Below are positions 18,679 through 27,787 of a DNA stretch of 64,000 nucleotides, in pieces. A program made the translations under genes and the position numbers. The stretch spans positions 62,001 through 126,000 of the forward strand of contig JAIXQH010000008.1 of NCBI GenBank assembly GCA_027484055.1, in the 5' to 3' direction. Below the pieces are notes generated by a model. It was given only the letters and a program-made list of their open reading frames with translations. It was not told the DNA's origin and did not search any database. This DNA is from Verrucomicrobiaceae bacterium. Its GTDB lineage: Bacteria; Verrucomicrobiota; Verrucomicrobiia; Verrucomicrobiales; Akkermansiaceae. How positions within the stretch are numbered: position 1 is the first letter of the stretch; each line of letters starts with the position of its first letter.

Positions 18679-19095
18679 ATGAGCATCGCTGCAAAACAAG
18701 AGCTTCTGGTGGAGGAACTCGCCCTCTTTCAAGATTGGACGGAACGGTATGAATACGTCATCGGCCTCGGGAAAAAACTCCTGCCGATGGCGGATGCGGC
18801 GAAGACTCCGGAACACTTGATCAAGGGCTGCCAATCTCAAGTCTGGCTGGACGCGCACAAGGAGGACGGGAAAGTATGCTTCACTGCGGACTCTGACTCC
18901 TTGATCACCAAGGGCATGATCGCCCTCTTCGTGCGGGTGCTGGACGGTGAGACGCCCGACGCGATTCTCACGGCAGACATGAGCTTCATCGACCGCACGG
19001 GGCTGAAGGAGCATCTTGCGCCGACGCGTGCAAATGCCTTGAACTTGATGGCGAATCAGATGAAAAAGCGTGCACTCGAATTCGCACACTCATGA
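18679..19095 (+). CDS. sufE: SufE-like cysteine desulfuration protein
   Basis: SufE accepts sulfur from the cysteine desulfurase SufS on a conserved Cys and passes it on for Fe-S cluster assembly. The 138-residue protein shows ERYEYVIGLGKKL, the active-site segment LIKGCQSQVW (catalytic Cys about residue 51) and a normal SufE C-terminal end. Its stop overlaps the start of terC by four bases (ATGA), so the two are translationally coupled. No other suf genes are in the window. Confidence 0.93.
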   Translation: MSIAAKQELLVEELALFQDWTERYEYVIGLGKKLLPMADAAKTPEHLIKGCQSQVWLDAHKEDGKVCFTADSDSLITKGMIALFVRVLDGETPDAILTADMSFIDRTGLKEHLAPTRANALNLMANQMKKRALEFAHS

Positions 19096-19889
19096 TCCTC
19101 GCCTCACTACTCGACTTTCACTGGCTCGCGGACCCACAGGCATGGGGCGCATTGTTGACGCTGACCTTGTTGGAGATCGTCCTCGGGATCGATAACATCA
19201 TTTTCATTTCCATCTTGGTGGACCGTCTGCCGGAGGAGCAGCGCAAGCAGGGGCGGCTCATCGGGCTAAGTCTGGCGATGGGGGCGCGGATGCTGTTACT
19301 GCTGTCGATTTCATGGATCATGAGTCTGCAAAATGGGCTATTCCAATTTCCGGTGCATCCGGCGCTGTGGGACATGATGCCATCTGCGGCAGAGCATGGT
19401 GGGCAATTGGTCCTCTCTATCAAAGATCTCATCCTGCTCGGAGGTGGATTTTTCCTAATCTGGAAATCGACCAAGGAAATCCATCACAAGTTAGAAGGTC
19501 ACGATGAGGCGATGGCAGCCAGCGGGGCGAAGGCGAGCTTCGCGGCGGTGTTGGTGCAGATCGCGATGATCGATATCATTTTCTCGCTCGACTCGGTGAT
19601 CACGGCGGTGGGCATGGTGAATGACCCGACGCGAGTTTCCCTGATGATGGTGGCGGTGTTGATTTCCATCGGCGTGATGATGCTGGCTTCCGGGGCGATC
19701 AGTGGCTTCGTTTCACGGCATCCATCGGTGAAAATGTTAGCGCTGTCGTTCCTGATTCTCATCGGCACGGCACTGATGGCTGAGGGGCTGCACTTCCATA
19801 TTCCGAAGGGATTCATCTACTTCGCGATGGCCTTCTCACTGGCAGTGGAATTGCTGAACCTGAAGATCCGCTCGAAGAGTGCCGCTTAA
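19092..19889 (+). CDS. TerC family integral membrane protein
   Basis: A 265-residue TerC protein with seven or so membrane helices. The two internal repeats each carry the family's acidic motif: LTLLEIVLGIDNIIFISIL near the N-terminus and AMIDIIFSLDSVITAVGM in the middle. TerC homologues are linked to metal ion export, often manganese during co-translational protein metallation; this is known for other members and only inferred here. It overlaps sufE by four bases. A metal-related link to Fe-S assembly is possible. Confidence 0.9.
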   Translation: MILASLLDFHWLADPQAWGALLTLTLLEIVLGIDNIIFISILVDRLPEEQRKQGRLIGLSLAMGARMLLLLSISWIMSLQNGLFQFPVHPALWDMMPSAAEHGGQLVLSIKDLILLGGGFFLIWKSTKEIHHKLEGHDEAMAASGAKASFAAVLVQIAMIDIIFSLDSVITAVGMVNDPTRVSLMMVAVLISIGVMMLASGAISGFVSRHPSVKMLALSFLILIGTALMAEGLHFHIPKGFIYFAMAFSLAVELLNLKIRSKSAA

Positions 19890-19906
19890 ACGGGAAAGCT
19901 GGAGGC

Positions 19907-22423
19907 TCATTTCAAATCGGCCAAACGCTGGCGGCACCAGGCGAGTCCGTCCGTGTATTCTTGGCGATTGGGGTGAGAGCGGAGTAGGGTTTCCCAGAGG
20001 GTGATGGCTTCGGCGAAGCAGCGGGAAGACGATTCTTTCTGGCTGGCGAGCTGAAGCGCATGGCCAAGATCACCGTGGAGGTAAGCTCCGGAGCGTTGCA
20101 ATTGCTCCTTGCTGGGACCGCCCTGGGTGATGTCGGACTCGACCCTCTTGAGTAAATCGGCGGATTTCTGGAGTCGGGAAATTTCGTCGAGACGCTGCCC
20201 CGCGGTGCCCAGCATTTTCCCTTGTTGCCACCAGAGTAGGGCGAGCTGGAAAGAAATGAAGGCGTTATCCGGGTTGGAACTATGGAGGACTTCGAGCATT
20301 TTCACGGCTTCGTCGTAGCCCTTGGTGGCGACCTCGGATTTACCACGGTCACGCTGGATGCCTGCAAGTAGGCCGAGTTGGGAGGCTTTTCTCGCGATGG
20401 CTTCTGGTTGATTGGGGGCTGCGAGGAGTAAACTTTCGAGGCGCTTGATGGCCTCCGTGGCGGCCACTTCAGCCGAATTAAGGTCACCAGAGAACAGAGC
20501 GGAATCGGCCATGGCGCTGTAACAAGCGGCTAGCGCGAGCAGCAGGGTGGCATCAGTCGGCTTGGATTGAAGCGAGTTGATCAATTTCTGGGCGGCGAGA
20601 GATCTGACTTCGCGGGCGTCGCCAAGGCTGCCCATGCCTTCGAGAATGGTCGCGGAGGAGAGGTAACAGGCAGCCAGCTCGGAGCGTAAAATCGCGGCAT
20701 CTGGGCGTTGTTCGGAAATTCGGTTGAGCGTTTGGGTCGCTTGCATCGACTGCTCCACGGCAGCCGCCTCATTTCCTTGGGCGGCGAGGACTTGCGCCTC
20801 GTGGAAGTCGAGGATGGCCAGTTGCTGGTTCAGTCGGTCGGAGGATAGATCGAACTGCGGGAGCGCTTTGAGAGCTTGGCGTGCCGCGACAAATGCAGTG
20901 CCTGTTTCGGGTTCTCCTTTGGCTTGGAGAATTAGCGCATAGAGCAACGAATTGCTAGCGAGCCGGAAACGAATCTCGGGGTTTTCAGGGAGATTCGCCC
21001 ACGCCGATTGGGCGGCGTTGAGGCGCTGTTTGGCGAGTGGTGCATCGCCAGCCGAGAGGGCGATTTCCGCAAGTTGGAGACTGACCCGTGCCCGCTCGGC
21101 CTCCATGGCGGGATCGGTGGAGTGTTGTGCGAGGAAATCAGTCAGATAGTCTTCGAGTGCCTTGAGCCGCACGTCATGGCCGTCCAGCGGTGGGAGGTGG
21201 CGATTTCCCTTTTCCATGGCCCACGAGAATAGGCGATCCCCGATGAGACGCGACGCCGCCAGTTCGGAATTAAACTGCTCACGCTCCCGATTGAACACCG
21301 TCTGGGAAGCCAGCATTTCCGCCTTGAGCGAATCTTCCAGCTGATGGGAAACGACGACTGGAGGAGTCTTTTTCGCATCGGCCAGTGCCTGTAGCTGCTG
21401 CGTGTGCGATTGTTGCCACAGTGCCGCCAGCAACACTGAAGCGGCCACAGCCCCGCCGGCGACGAAGGTCGCACGCCAAGCACGATGCTCGGCCCGGCGG
21501 CGTAGATCCATGAAAACGGTCTGCTCCATTTCACGCTCGGACTGGTCTTCCAAGTCCTTGAGCCCCCTAGCCACCTCGATCATCGACACCGGACGCTGCA
21601 TTGGCTCAAGGGCGAGGCAGCGTTCGATCCATTGCCGGAATTCCGCCTCCAAAGGACTCACCGCAGGTCCGGGCCAAGACAGCTCAGGTTGGCGTTCAAG
21701 ATTGCGGGCAACCCGAGTAAGATCGGCTTGAAGGCCAGGTTTCACTTGGGCACCAGCGGCGGGCGCCACCGCGCGAAATGTCTCATCACAACGAGGAAAT
21801 TTCCCGGTCAAAAGGCGGTAGCTCAGCACTCCAAACGCAAAAACATCCCAGCGGTAGCCTTTTTCTTCGAGGTAACCAGCGGGATCCTTGAGCTGCTCGG
21901 GGGATTGGTAGAGAACCGCATCGGTAAATTGAAATTTCGCCACTCCTGGCATGTTCCCAAGCGCCCAATCGCTGAGTAGCACCGCAGAATCTTCACTGAA
22001 AAAAACATTCCCCGGCTTCAAATTGCCGTGCGCAACCCGGCGCTCATGCATACTGGCCAAGGCGACAGCAAGGGATTTTACCAACGCCCAAGAGTCGAGT
22101 CCCGGGTGCTCATCCAGCCGAGTTTGTAAATTCCGCGAGAGGGTTCCCCCGTCCGCTGCCACCTCCCCCACCAAGGGCGTGATCCAAAATGCACTTTCCG
22201 TGGTGAATTCCTGTGAAATAAGTGGCATCACCCCAGCTGGCCACCCGCCCTCGCTGAGGCGCTCGGTCATCTTTTGTAAAAGCTTCCGTGAAATCGCGGC
22301 CTCCTTGAAAACTTTCAGCACACCATCTCCGATGAAATCCTCATTAACCTGATAATTCTGCCCACAACCGCCATGACCGATGAGTCGATGCTGTTTGTTA
22401 TCATCGACTTGTGGCGAATCCAT
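19907..22423 (-). CDS. Kinase-like protein with TPR domain, HRD Asp replaced
   Basis: An 838-residue protein has a protein-kinase-like domain (about 10-290), a Pro/charged linker, one membrane helix (about 318-342, ATFVAGGAVAASVLLAALW) and a long helical TPR-like periplasmic domain to the end. The P-loop (IGHGGCG, 16-22) and VAIK-type Lys (LKVF, Lys37) are present. The catalytic HRD is HGN (132-134) within HGNLKPGN, so the catalytic Asp is Asn. DFG is DWA (152-154), keeping the Asp but losing Phe and Gly. The APE site is SPE. This suggests a pseudokinase or weakly active kinase that binds ATP as a switch for the TPR sensor. It stands alone, convergent with terC. Confidence 0.87.
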   Translation of the reverse strand: MDSPQVDDNKQHRLIGHGGCGQNYQVNEDFIGDGVLKVFKEAAISRKLLQKMTERLSEGGWPAGVMPLISQEFTTESAFWITPLVGEVAADGGTLSRNLQTRLDEHPGLDSWALVKSLAVALASMHERRVAHGNLKPGNVFFSEDSAVLLSDWALGNMPGVAKFQFTDAVLYQSPEQLKDPAGYLEEKGYRWDVFAFGVLSYRLLTGKFPRCDETFRAVAPAAGAQVKPGLQADLTRVARNLERQPELSWPGPAVSPLEAEFRQWIERCLALEPMQRPVSMIEVARGLKDLEDQSEREMEQTVFMDLRRRAEHRAWRATFVAGGAVAASVLLAALWQQSHTQQLQALADAKKTPPVVVSHQLEDSLKAEMLASQTVFNREREQFNSELAASRLIGDRLFSWAMEKGNRHLPPLDGHDVRLKALEDYLTDFLAQHSTDPAMEAERARVSLQLAEIALSAGDAPLAKQRLNAAQSAWANLPENPEIRFRLASNSLLYALILQAKGEPETGTAFVAARQALKALPQFDLSSDRLNQQLAILDFHEAQVLAAQGNEAAAVEQSMQATQTLNRISEQRPDAAILRSELAACYLSSATILEGMGSLGDAREVRSLAAQKLINSLQSKPTDATLLLALAACYSAMADSALFSGDLNSAEVAATEAIKRLESLLLAAPNQPEAIARKASQLGLLAGIQRDRGKSEVATKGYDEAVKMLEVLHSSNPDNAFISFQLALLWWQQGKMLGTAGQRLDEISRLQKSADLLKRVESDITQGGPSKEQLQRSGAYLHGDLGHALQLASQKESSSRCFAEAITLWETLLRSHPNRQEYTDGLAWCRQRLADLK

Positions 22424-22544
22424 TCGCAGCTACACTAGTCCCAAAATAGCTCTACGACAACGCCATATCTCAAAAGAACAATCCTCATGAAATGTGCGAC
22501 CCATCACCTCCGTAATCCGGTATTAGCCTCAACCCATTTTTCTT

Positions 22545-23876
22545 ATGCGTCCTAAATGCCCGGGAAATCCCCTAGCTCGTTACTCCTCACGCCGTGAATT
22601 TTTCTACGTCGGCCTGCTCGGTGGCATCGGCCTGACCCTGCCGCAGTTCCTTAGCAGTCGCGCGGCAGCGGCCACAAAATCCTTCGGCACCCACCCTGCC
22701 GTGGCTCAAGGCGTGATTCACATTTTCCTCCCAGGTGGCATCGCCCACCAAGAGTCATTCGACCCGAAGCCGCTAGCCCCTGCCGAATACCGTGGCCCCT
22801 TCGGTGCCATCGACACCAAAATCCCGGGCGTGCAATTCAGCGAATTCATGAAGGAAACCGCCCAGATCGCGGATAAAATCACCCTGATTCGCTCGATGTC
22901 CCACGGCGAGGCGGCCCACGAACGCGGCACTCACAACATGTTCACCGGCTACCGCCCCTCCCCCGCACTCGAATATCCGTCGATCGGTTCAGTCATTTCA
23001 CACGAACTCGGAACCCGCAATGACCTCCCGCCCTACGTCTGCGTCCCTTCCGTGCCCAACGAATATGCGAATTCCGGCTACCTCTCCTCCGCCTTTGGCC
23101 CCTTCGCCCTCGGTTCCGATCCCGTAGCAGGAAATTTCCAAGTCCGCGATCTCAACCTCCCAGACGGCGTGGACGCCGCTCGCTTCGCCCGCCGTCGCTC
23201 GCTGCTCGAAACCGTGGATCACCATTTCCGGGCACTCGAAGATTCGGACGCCATCCACTCGATGGATGCCTTCTACGAGCACGCCTACAGCCTCATTTCC
23301 TCTCAAAAAGCCCGCGAAGCCTTCAATCTAAAGGCTGAGCCCGACTCCCTCAAAGACGAATACGGCCGCAGCGCCCCAGGCCAGCGGATGCTGCTCGCCC
23401 GCCGCTTGATCGAGGGCGGGGTGCGCTTCGTCTCACTCACCGCCGGTGGCTGGGACCACCACGACAACATCAAAGCCGGCATCCAGAAGGATCTCCCTGC
23501 TACCGACAAAGCCATCGCCGCACTCATCCGCGATCTCGCCCGCCGGGGCATGCTCGACTCCACACTCGTCATGGTCACCACCGAATTTGGCCGCAGTCCC
23601 AAGATCAATCCCACGGGCGGCCGCGACCACTGGCCACGCGTCTTTTCCACCATGCTCGCGGGCGGCGGCATGAAACAAGGCTATGTCCATGGTGCCTCAG
23701 ATAGCCTTGGCGGTGAAATCGATTCTGACGGCGTGAGCGTAGCCGACTTGACCTCTACACTTTATCACCAGATCGGCATCAATGCCGAGAGCGAACTCAT
23801 GTCACCCGGGAACCGCCCCATCGAAATCTGTCAGGGCGGCGAGGTCCTGGACGCTTTGCTGGCCAAGCGGGCGTAA
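22545..23876 (+). CDS. DUF1501 family exported protein
   Basis: This 443-residue protein is typical of Planctomycetota and Verrucomicrobiota. A twin-arginine-like signal SRREFFYVGLLGGIGL (residues 15-30) indicates Tat export. The domain shows FLPGGIAHQESFDPKP, IRSMSHGEAAHERGTHNMFTG, GGWDHHDN and TTEFGRSP with GRDHWP, the pattern of an alkaline phosphatase/sulfatase-like metal site. The biochemical role is not established. It is followed after 20 bases by a secreted PPC-domain protein on the same strand, an arrangement common in these phyla. Confidence 0.9.
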   Translation: MRPKCPGNPLARYSSRREFFYVGLLGGIGLTLPQFLSSRAAAATKSFGTHPAVAQGVIHIFLPGGIAHQESFDPKPLAPAEYRGPFGAIDTKIPGVQFSEFMKETAQIADKITLIRSMSHGEAAHERGTHNMFTGYRPSPALEYPSIGSVISHELGTRNDLPPYVCVPSVPNEYANSGYLSSAFGPFALGSDPVAGNFQVRDLNLPDGVDAARFARRRSLLETVDHHFRALEDSDAIHSMDAFYEHAYSLISSQKAREAFNLKAEPDSLKDEYGRSAPGQRMLLARRLIEGGVRFVSLTAGGWDHHDNIKAGIQKDLPATDKAIAALIRDLARRGMLDSTLVMVTTEFGRSPKINPTGGRDHWPRVFSTMLAGGGMKQGYVHGASDSLGGEIDSDGVSVADLTSTLYHQIGINAESELMSPGNRPIEICQGGEVLDALLAKRA

Positions 23877-23896
23877 GGGTAAATCACCGCCACTTC

Positions 23897-26305
23897 GTGA
23901 AATTTCCAATCATCATCCTCCTCGGTCTCAGCCCACTACTTGCAGCATTCACCCCCACGCTCACCCGGCTAGAGCCAGCGGGCGGCCAGCGTGGGACCGA
24001 GCTGGAGATTCATTTTTACGGCGAACGACTCAGCGGGATCGATAAGCCACTTTTCTATCAATCTGGCCTCACGCTCTCCGCCATCGAGATAAAGGACGCG
24101 CAACACGCCGTCGCGAAGCTCAGCATCGCCCCAGATGCGCCACTCGGGGAACACGCACTCCGCCTAACCGGCCCCGGTGGCTTGACCGAACTCGGCACGT
24201 TCTGGGTCGGACAATTTCCCAATGTCTCGGAAATCGAACCAAACGCCACTTTTGAAAATGCCCAGCGCGTCGAACTCAACAGCACCGTGCTCGGCATCGC
24301 CGAAAATGAAGACGAAGACTACTTCGTCTGCACCCTCCAAAAAGGCCAACGCCTCTCCGTAGAACTCGAAGCCATGCGGCTGGGCCGGACATTTTTCGAC
24401 GCCACCCTCCATGTCCTCGATCCTCAGAAAAACGAACTCGCGCTCTGTGACGACTCGCCACTTCTGCGCAATGACCCATGGATTTCACTCATCGCCCCGG
24501 TCGCTGGAGACTACCGGATCCTCGTCCACGCCGCTGCCTATGAGGGATCCAAGCAGTGCCACTACCGCCTTCACCTCGGCACATTCACCCGTCCCACTGC
24601 CGTTTTCCCCAGTGGCGGTAAACCCGGCGAAACGATCAATTTCACCTTCCTCGGTGATCCAACCGGCCCCTTTCAGCAAACCTTCACTCTCCCGCTAGAA
24701 CCCACCGCGAGCTACCCTGTCTTCCCAATCATCGACGGCCTATCAGCCCCCTCCCCACTCTACCTTAGAGTCTCTCCACTGGAGTCTAACTCCGTCACAG
24801 CCGCCACCTCTAACGGGCAACTTTCCTCTGCCTCGCCCACCCCGCCGATCCCTTGCGCGGTCCATGGCACCATGGAACAGAAGAACACCAGTCAGTGGTT
24901 CAGTTTCACCGCCACCAAGGATCAAAACCTCCGGCTCCGGGTCGTCGCCCGTGCTCTCCGCTCACCGCTCGACTCCATACTCTCGCTCCATCAGCCAGAT
25001 GGGAAATCCCTCGCTTTCAACGATGACCAAGGCTCGCCGGATAGCCTCATTAATTGGACCTGCCCAGCCGACGGCAGCTACTTCCTTCAAGTCCGCGACC
25101 AGCTCAAACGAGGTGGCCCGGACTTCAGCTACCGTCTTGAAATCGACCTCAAGTCACCCGCTCTCAGCGCCAGCCTACCCACCGTGGAGCGCATCAAAAG
25201 CCAACTCGACAAAACCTTCCCCATCCCGCTTGGTAACCGTTACGCCACCGTGATCCAACTCACCCGGGAAAACACCAACTGCGCCGCCCTCTTCCAAGCC
25301 AGCGATCTACCGGCTGGAGTCACCCTCCAAAGCCCAGCGATCCCCAACTCGATCACCTCCTTTCCCGTCGTCTTGGAGGCCAGTGCCGATGCGCCACTCG
25401 CGGCCAGCCTGCACGCCTTCAGCCTCCATTCCTCCGGCATCTCGCCCGAACTGAGCGGTCCCCTCATCGACACCATCCATCTCGTCGATGTCAACAACGA
25501 GGGAGCCTACCACTCTGTGAGGCTCGCCCGTATCGCTACCGCCGTCACCCGCCCGGCCCCTTTCCACGTTGACCTCATTCCACCGAGCGTGCCGATCGTG
25601 AAAAATGGCACGCTCCCCCTCCAAGTCCACGTCACCCGCGACCCCGGCTTCACCGAAAAAATCACCGTCCGCTTTCTCTGGTCGCCGCCTGGCATCAGCG
25701 GTCCCGTCAGCCTCGATCTCCCTCCCGAGCAATCCAACCTCGCCTACGAACTCAACGCCAGCGCCGATGCCGCCCCGGCAGATTGGCAAGTCTGCGTGCT
25801 AGCCGAGGCGAACACACCGGAAGGCCCCGTCGTCGTTTCTTCTGCGCTTTGCCCCCTGAAAGTGGCTGAGCCCTACCTCACCATGAGCCTCGACATCGCC
25901 GCTACCGAGCAGGGAAAAGTGGCTGCTATGCTGGCGAAAATTGAGATCGCTAGACCCTTCCCTAGTCCCGCCAGCGTCGAGCTCATGGGCCTTCCAGCCG
26001 GTGTGACTTGTCCGCCACAGAACCTCACCCACGAGCAGACGGAACTCACCTTTCCCCTCGCCGTCGCCGCCGATGCCAAGATTGGAAAGTTCAGTGGGAT
26101 TTTTTGCCGCGTCCTCGTTCCGGAGAATGGCAGTCAGGTTCTTCACCATACCGCGCTCAATAGCACGCTCCGCATCGACGCAGCTTCGTCTGCACCCGCT
26201 CCGGAAAAACCAATCGCGCCACAAGCCACCACCACAAATCCGGCCAAGCCCCTCTCACGTCTCGAACAGCTCCGCCAACAGTCCAAGGTCAACGGACCTC
26301 CGTGA
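23897..26305 (+). CDS. Secreted PPC-domain protein
   Basis: An 802-residue secreted protein starts at GTG 23897 with a signal peptide (MKFPIIILLGLSPLLAAF). The first domain is IPT/TIG-like (LEPAGGQRGTELEIHFYGERL), followed by two bacterial pre-peptidase C-terminal (PPC) domains with ENEDEDYFVCTLQKGQRLSVELEA and QWFSFTATKDQNLRLRV plus GSYFLQVRDQ. The rest is beta-sandwich-like with a Pro/Ala-rich end. PPC domains usually help secretion or binding of extracellular enzymes; no catalytic part is seen. It pairs with the DUF1501 gene. Its end overlaps the convergent GreAB-like gene by 17 bases. Confidence 0.85.
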   Translation: MKFPIIILLGLSPLLAAFTPTLTRLEPAGGQRGTELEIHFYGERLSGIDKPLFYQSGLTLSAIEIKDAQHAVAKLSIAPDAPLGEHALRLTGPGGLTELGTFWVGQFPNVSEIEPNATFENAQRVELNSTVLGIAENEDEDYFVCTLQKGQRLSVELEAMRLGRTFFDATLHVLDPQKNELALCDDSPLLRNDPWISLIAPVAGDYRILVHAAAYEGSKQCHYRLHLGTFTRPTAVFPSGGKPGETINFTFLGDPTGPFQQTFTLPLEPTASYPVFPIIDGLSAPSPLYLRVSPLESNSVTAATSNGQLSSASPTPPIPCAVHGTMEQKNTSQWFSFTATKDQNLRLRVVARALRSPLDSILSLHQPDGKSLAFNDDQGSPDSLINWTCPADGSYFLQVRDQLKRGGPDFSYRLEIDLKSPALSASLPTVERIKSQLDKTFPIPLGNRYATVIQLTRENTNCAALFQASDLPAGVTLQSPAIPNSITSFPVVLEASADAPLAASLHAFSLHSSGISPELSGPLIDTIHLVDVNNEGAYHSVRLARIATAVTRPAPFHVDLIPPSVPIVKNGTLPLQVHVTRDPGFTEKITVRFLWSPPGISGPVSLDLPPEQSNLAYELNASADAAPADWQVCVLAEANTPEGPVVVSSALCPLKVAEPYLTMSLDIAATEQGKVAAMLAKIEIARPFPSPASVELMGLPAGVTCPPQNLTHEQTELTFPLAVAADAKIGKFSGIFCRVLVPENGSQVLHHTALNSTLRIDAASSAPAPEKPIAPQATTTNPAKPLSRLEQLRQQSKVNGPP

Positions 26306-26747
26306 CCACCAAAGCGGGCTGATCTAGGGATTCCCCAATTTTCATACCCAAGAGCTTCCGATAGAGGTCACTGGCAGGCGTTAGCAGGGTGATTTCTTGT
26401 CCCTCGTGTTGGATTTCCAAACCTCCAGAACTCGGGACAAGCAGGAAAAAAACCGTTTCGCCATGCAGTTTTGCCCCTACCAATGCCCCCGCATCGATTG
26501 GATCTGAGCTGGAAAAATCCGGCAGGGTTAGCGCTTCGAAAATCCGCACCGCTTCTGCCAATTCATCCACCTGTCTGGCCTGACCAGCTGCAAGATAGGA
26601 AGCCTCCAAGCTCCGCGTGTCATATTTCCCCTCCGCCTTGCTGCCCGGGTCAGTGGCAGCCGCGTGAGCTTCGTGAGCAGCCTTGGAAAGCCGCTCGAAA
26701 CGGCTGCGAAGTTCATGGCGGATTTGAGCGAGCAGGAGAGATTTCAT
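26289..26747 (-). CDS. GreA/GreB-type transcription elongation factor-like protein
   Basis: A 152-residue protein resembles the shortened GreAB family. It shows ATDPGSKAEGKYDTRSLEASY, where full GreA has its coiled coil, AGQARQVDELAEAV, and a C-terminal FKBP-like GreA domain with ITLLTPASDLYRKLLGMKIGE. The acidic coiled-coil tip of GreA (DE pair) is not obvious, so RNA-polymerase cleavage activity is uncertain. Start taken at ATG 26747. It is divergent from the ArsC/Spx-like gene. Confidence 0.75.
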   Translation of the reverse strand: MKSLLLAQIRHELRSRFERLSKAAHEAHAAATDPGSKAEGKYDTRSLEASYLAAGQARQVDELAEAVRIFEALTLPDFSSSDPIDAGALVGAKLHGETVFFLLVPSSGGLEIQHEGQEITLLTPASDLYRKLLGMKIGESLDQPALVVTEVR

Positions 26748-26798
26748 CAAGCAGGGTGGAAACCTTGCACACCGTCTAGCCGGATGCGAGACTCAATC

Positions 26799-27152
26799 AT
26801 GTGCCTCATCTACGTTTATCAAAATTGCAGCACCTGTCGCGACGCACTCAAGTGGTTAAAGGCAAACGGCATCCCTCACCAATCGAAGCCCATCCGTGAA
26901 ACTCCACCCACCCCCGCAGAACTCTCAACCGCCTTGTTGGCTTGCGCCGGAGATTTACGCAAACTCTTCAACACCTCCGGCCAAGACTACCGGGCACTCG
27001 GGCTCAAGGACCAGTTACTGATGATGTCAGAAACTGCGGCCATCGAGCTTCTATCCAGCCAAGGAAACCTCGTGAAGCGCCCCTTTCTCATCCAAGGCAG
27101 TACCGTGCTGCTCGGCTTCAAGGAAGAAGTCTGGGCCAGCGCGCTGGTCTAG
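26799..27152 (+). CDS. ArsC/Spx/YffB-family thioredoxin-fold protein
   Basis: A 117-residue protein of the arsenate-reductase-like family. It begins CLIYVYQNCSTCRDALKWLKANG, with CSTC as the active site (Cys 10 and 13 of this model), and contains VKRPFLIQGSTVLLGFKEEVW, matching the RP segment that contacts substrate. The two-Cys motif and small size fit YffB/Spx-like members as much as true arsenate reductases; no ars genes are nearby. Start chosen at ATG 26799. Confidence 0.82.
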   Translation: MCLIYVYQNCSTCRDALKWLKANGIPHQSKPIRETPPTPAELSTALLACAGDLRKLFNTSGQDYRALGLKDQLLMMSETAAIELLSSQGNLVKRPFLIQGSTVLLGFKEEVWASALV

Positions 27153-27245
27153 CACTTCTGTGCTACCAAGCTTAAATTAAACAGATCGCAAGATTCTCCG
27201 TTTGCACCGAGGGCGAGGATCTCTTAGCATGTCGATACAGATTTC

Positions 27246-27713
27246 ATGAAAAACCTCATCTTCGCCACTTTCACCTGCTTGATATTTGCCTCCTGCACCC
27301 CTTCGACCCCGCAAGCGAGGATTCAGGCGAACCTCGGGAAATTCAACGCCCTCAGCAGCAAGGAAAAAGAATCTGTCCAAAAAGGCCTCATCGCACCCGG
27401 CATGTCGGCCGATGCAGTCTTCCTCGCCTGGGGCGCTCCCAGCGACCGCTTTCAAGGCGCGAAGAACAACACGGTCACCGAGCGCTGGGACTACGCAGGC
27501 ACCCAGCCCGTTTACTCACAGAACTTTTACGGCGTCTATGGCGGCGGATTCGGTCCAGGACGCTACCGAAATGCGAATCTAGCCTTCGCCATGGGACCAG
27601 ATATCGCCTACATCCCCTACCGCGTCGCCTCCGTCTGGTTCGTCAACAACCGCGTCGATTCTTGGGAGCGAGTGGGCGGCGAAAATGCCCGTCTCGCGCG
27701 TCCTATCTGGTGA
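27246..27713 (+). CDS. Hypothetical lipoprotein
   Basis: A 155-residue protein starts with a lipoprotein signal (MKNLIFATFTCLIFASCTP, lipobox FASC at residues 14-17). The middle segment GLIAPGMSADAVFLAWGAPS resembles the SmpA/BamE-like motif, in which GMs.(x)nv...lG.P appears. The C-terminal part is Gly/Tyr-rich, with YGVYGGGFGPGRYR, then a hydrophobic stretch. Probably periplasmic and membrane-anchored; function unknown. Confidence 0.72.
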   Translation: MKNLIFATFTCLIFASCTPSTPQARIQANLGKFNALSSKEKESVQKGLIAPGMSADAVFLAWGAPSDRFQGAKNNTVTERWDYAGTQPVYSQNFYGVYGGGFGPGRYRNANLAFAMGPDIAYIPYRVASVWFVNNRVDSWERVGGENARLARPIW

Positions 27714-27787
27714 TGCACCCGCATTTTTAAGCACCCATCGACTGCCCAGCCTTGCATGCTAGAGAGAGGCTGGCATGGTTTCTGCCG

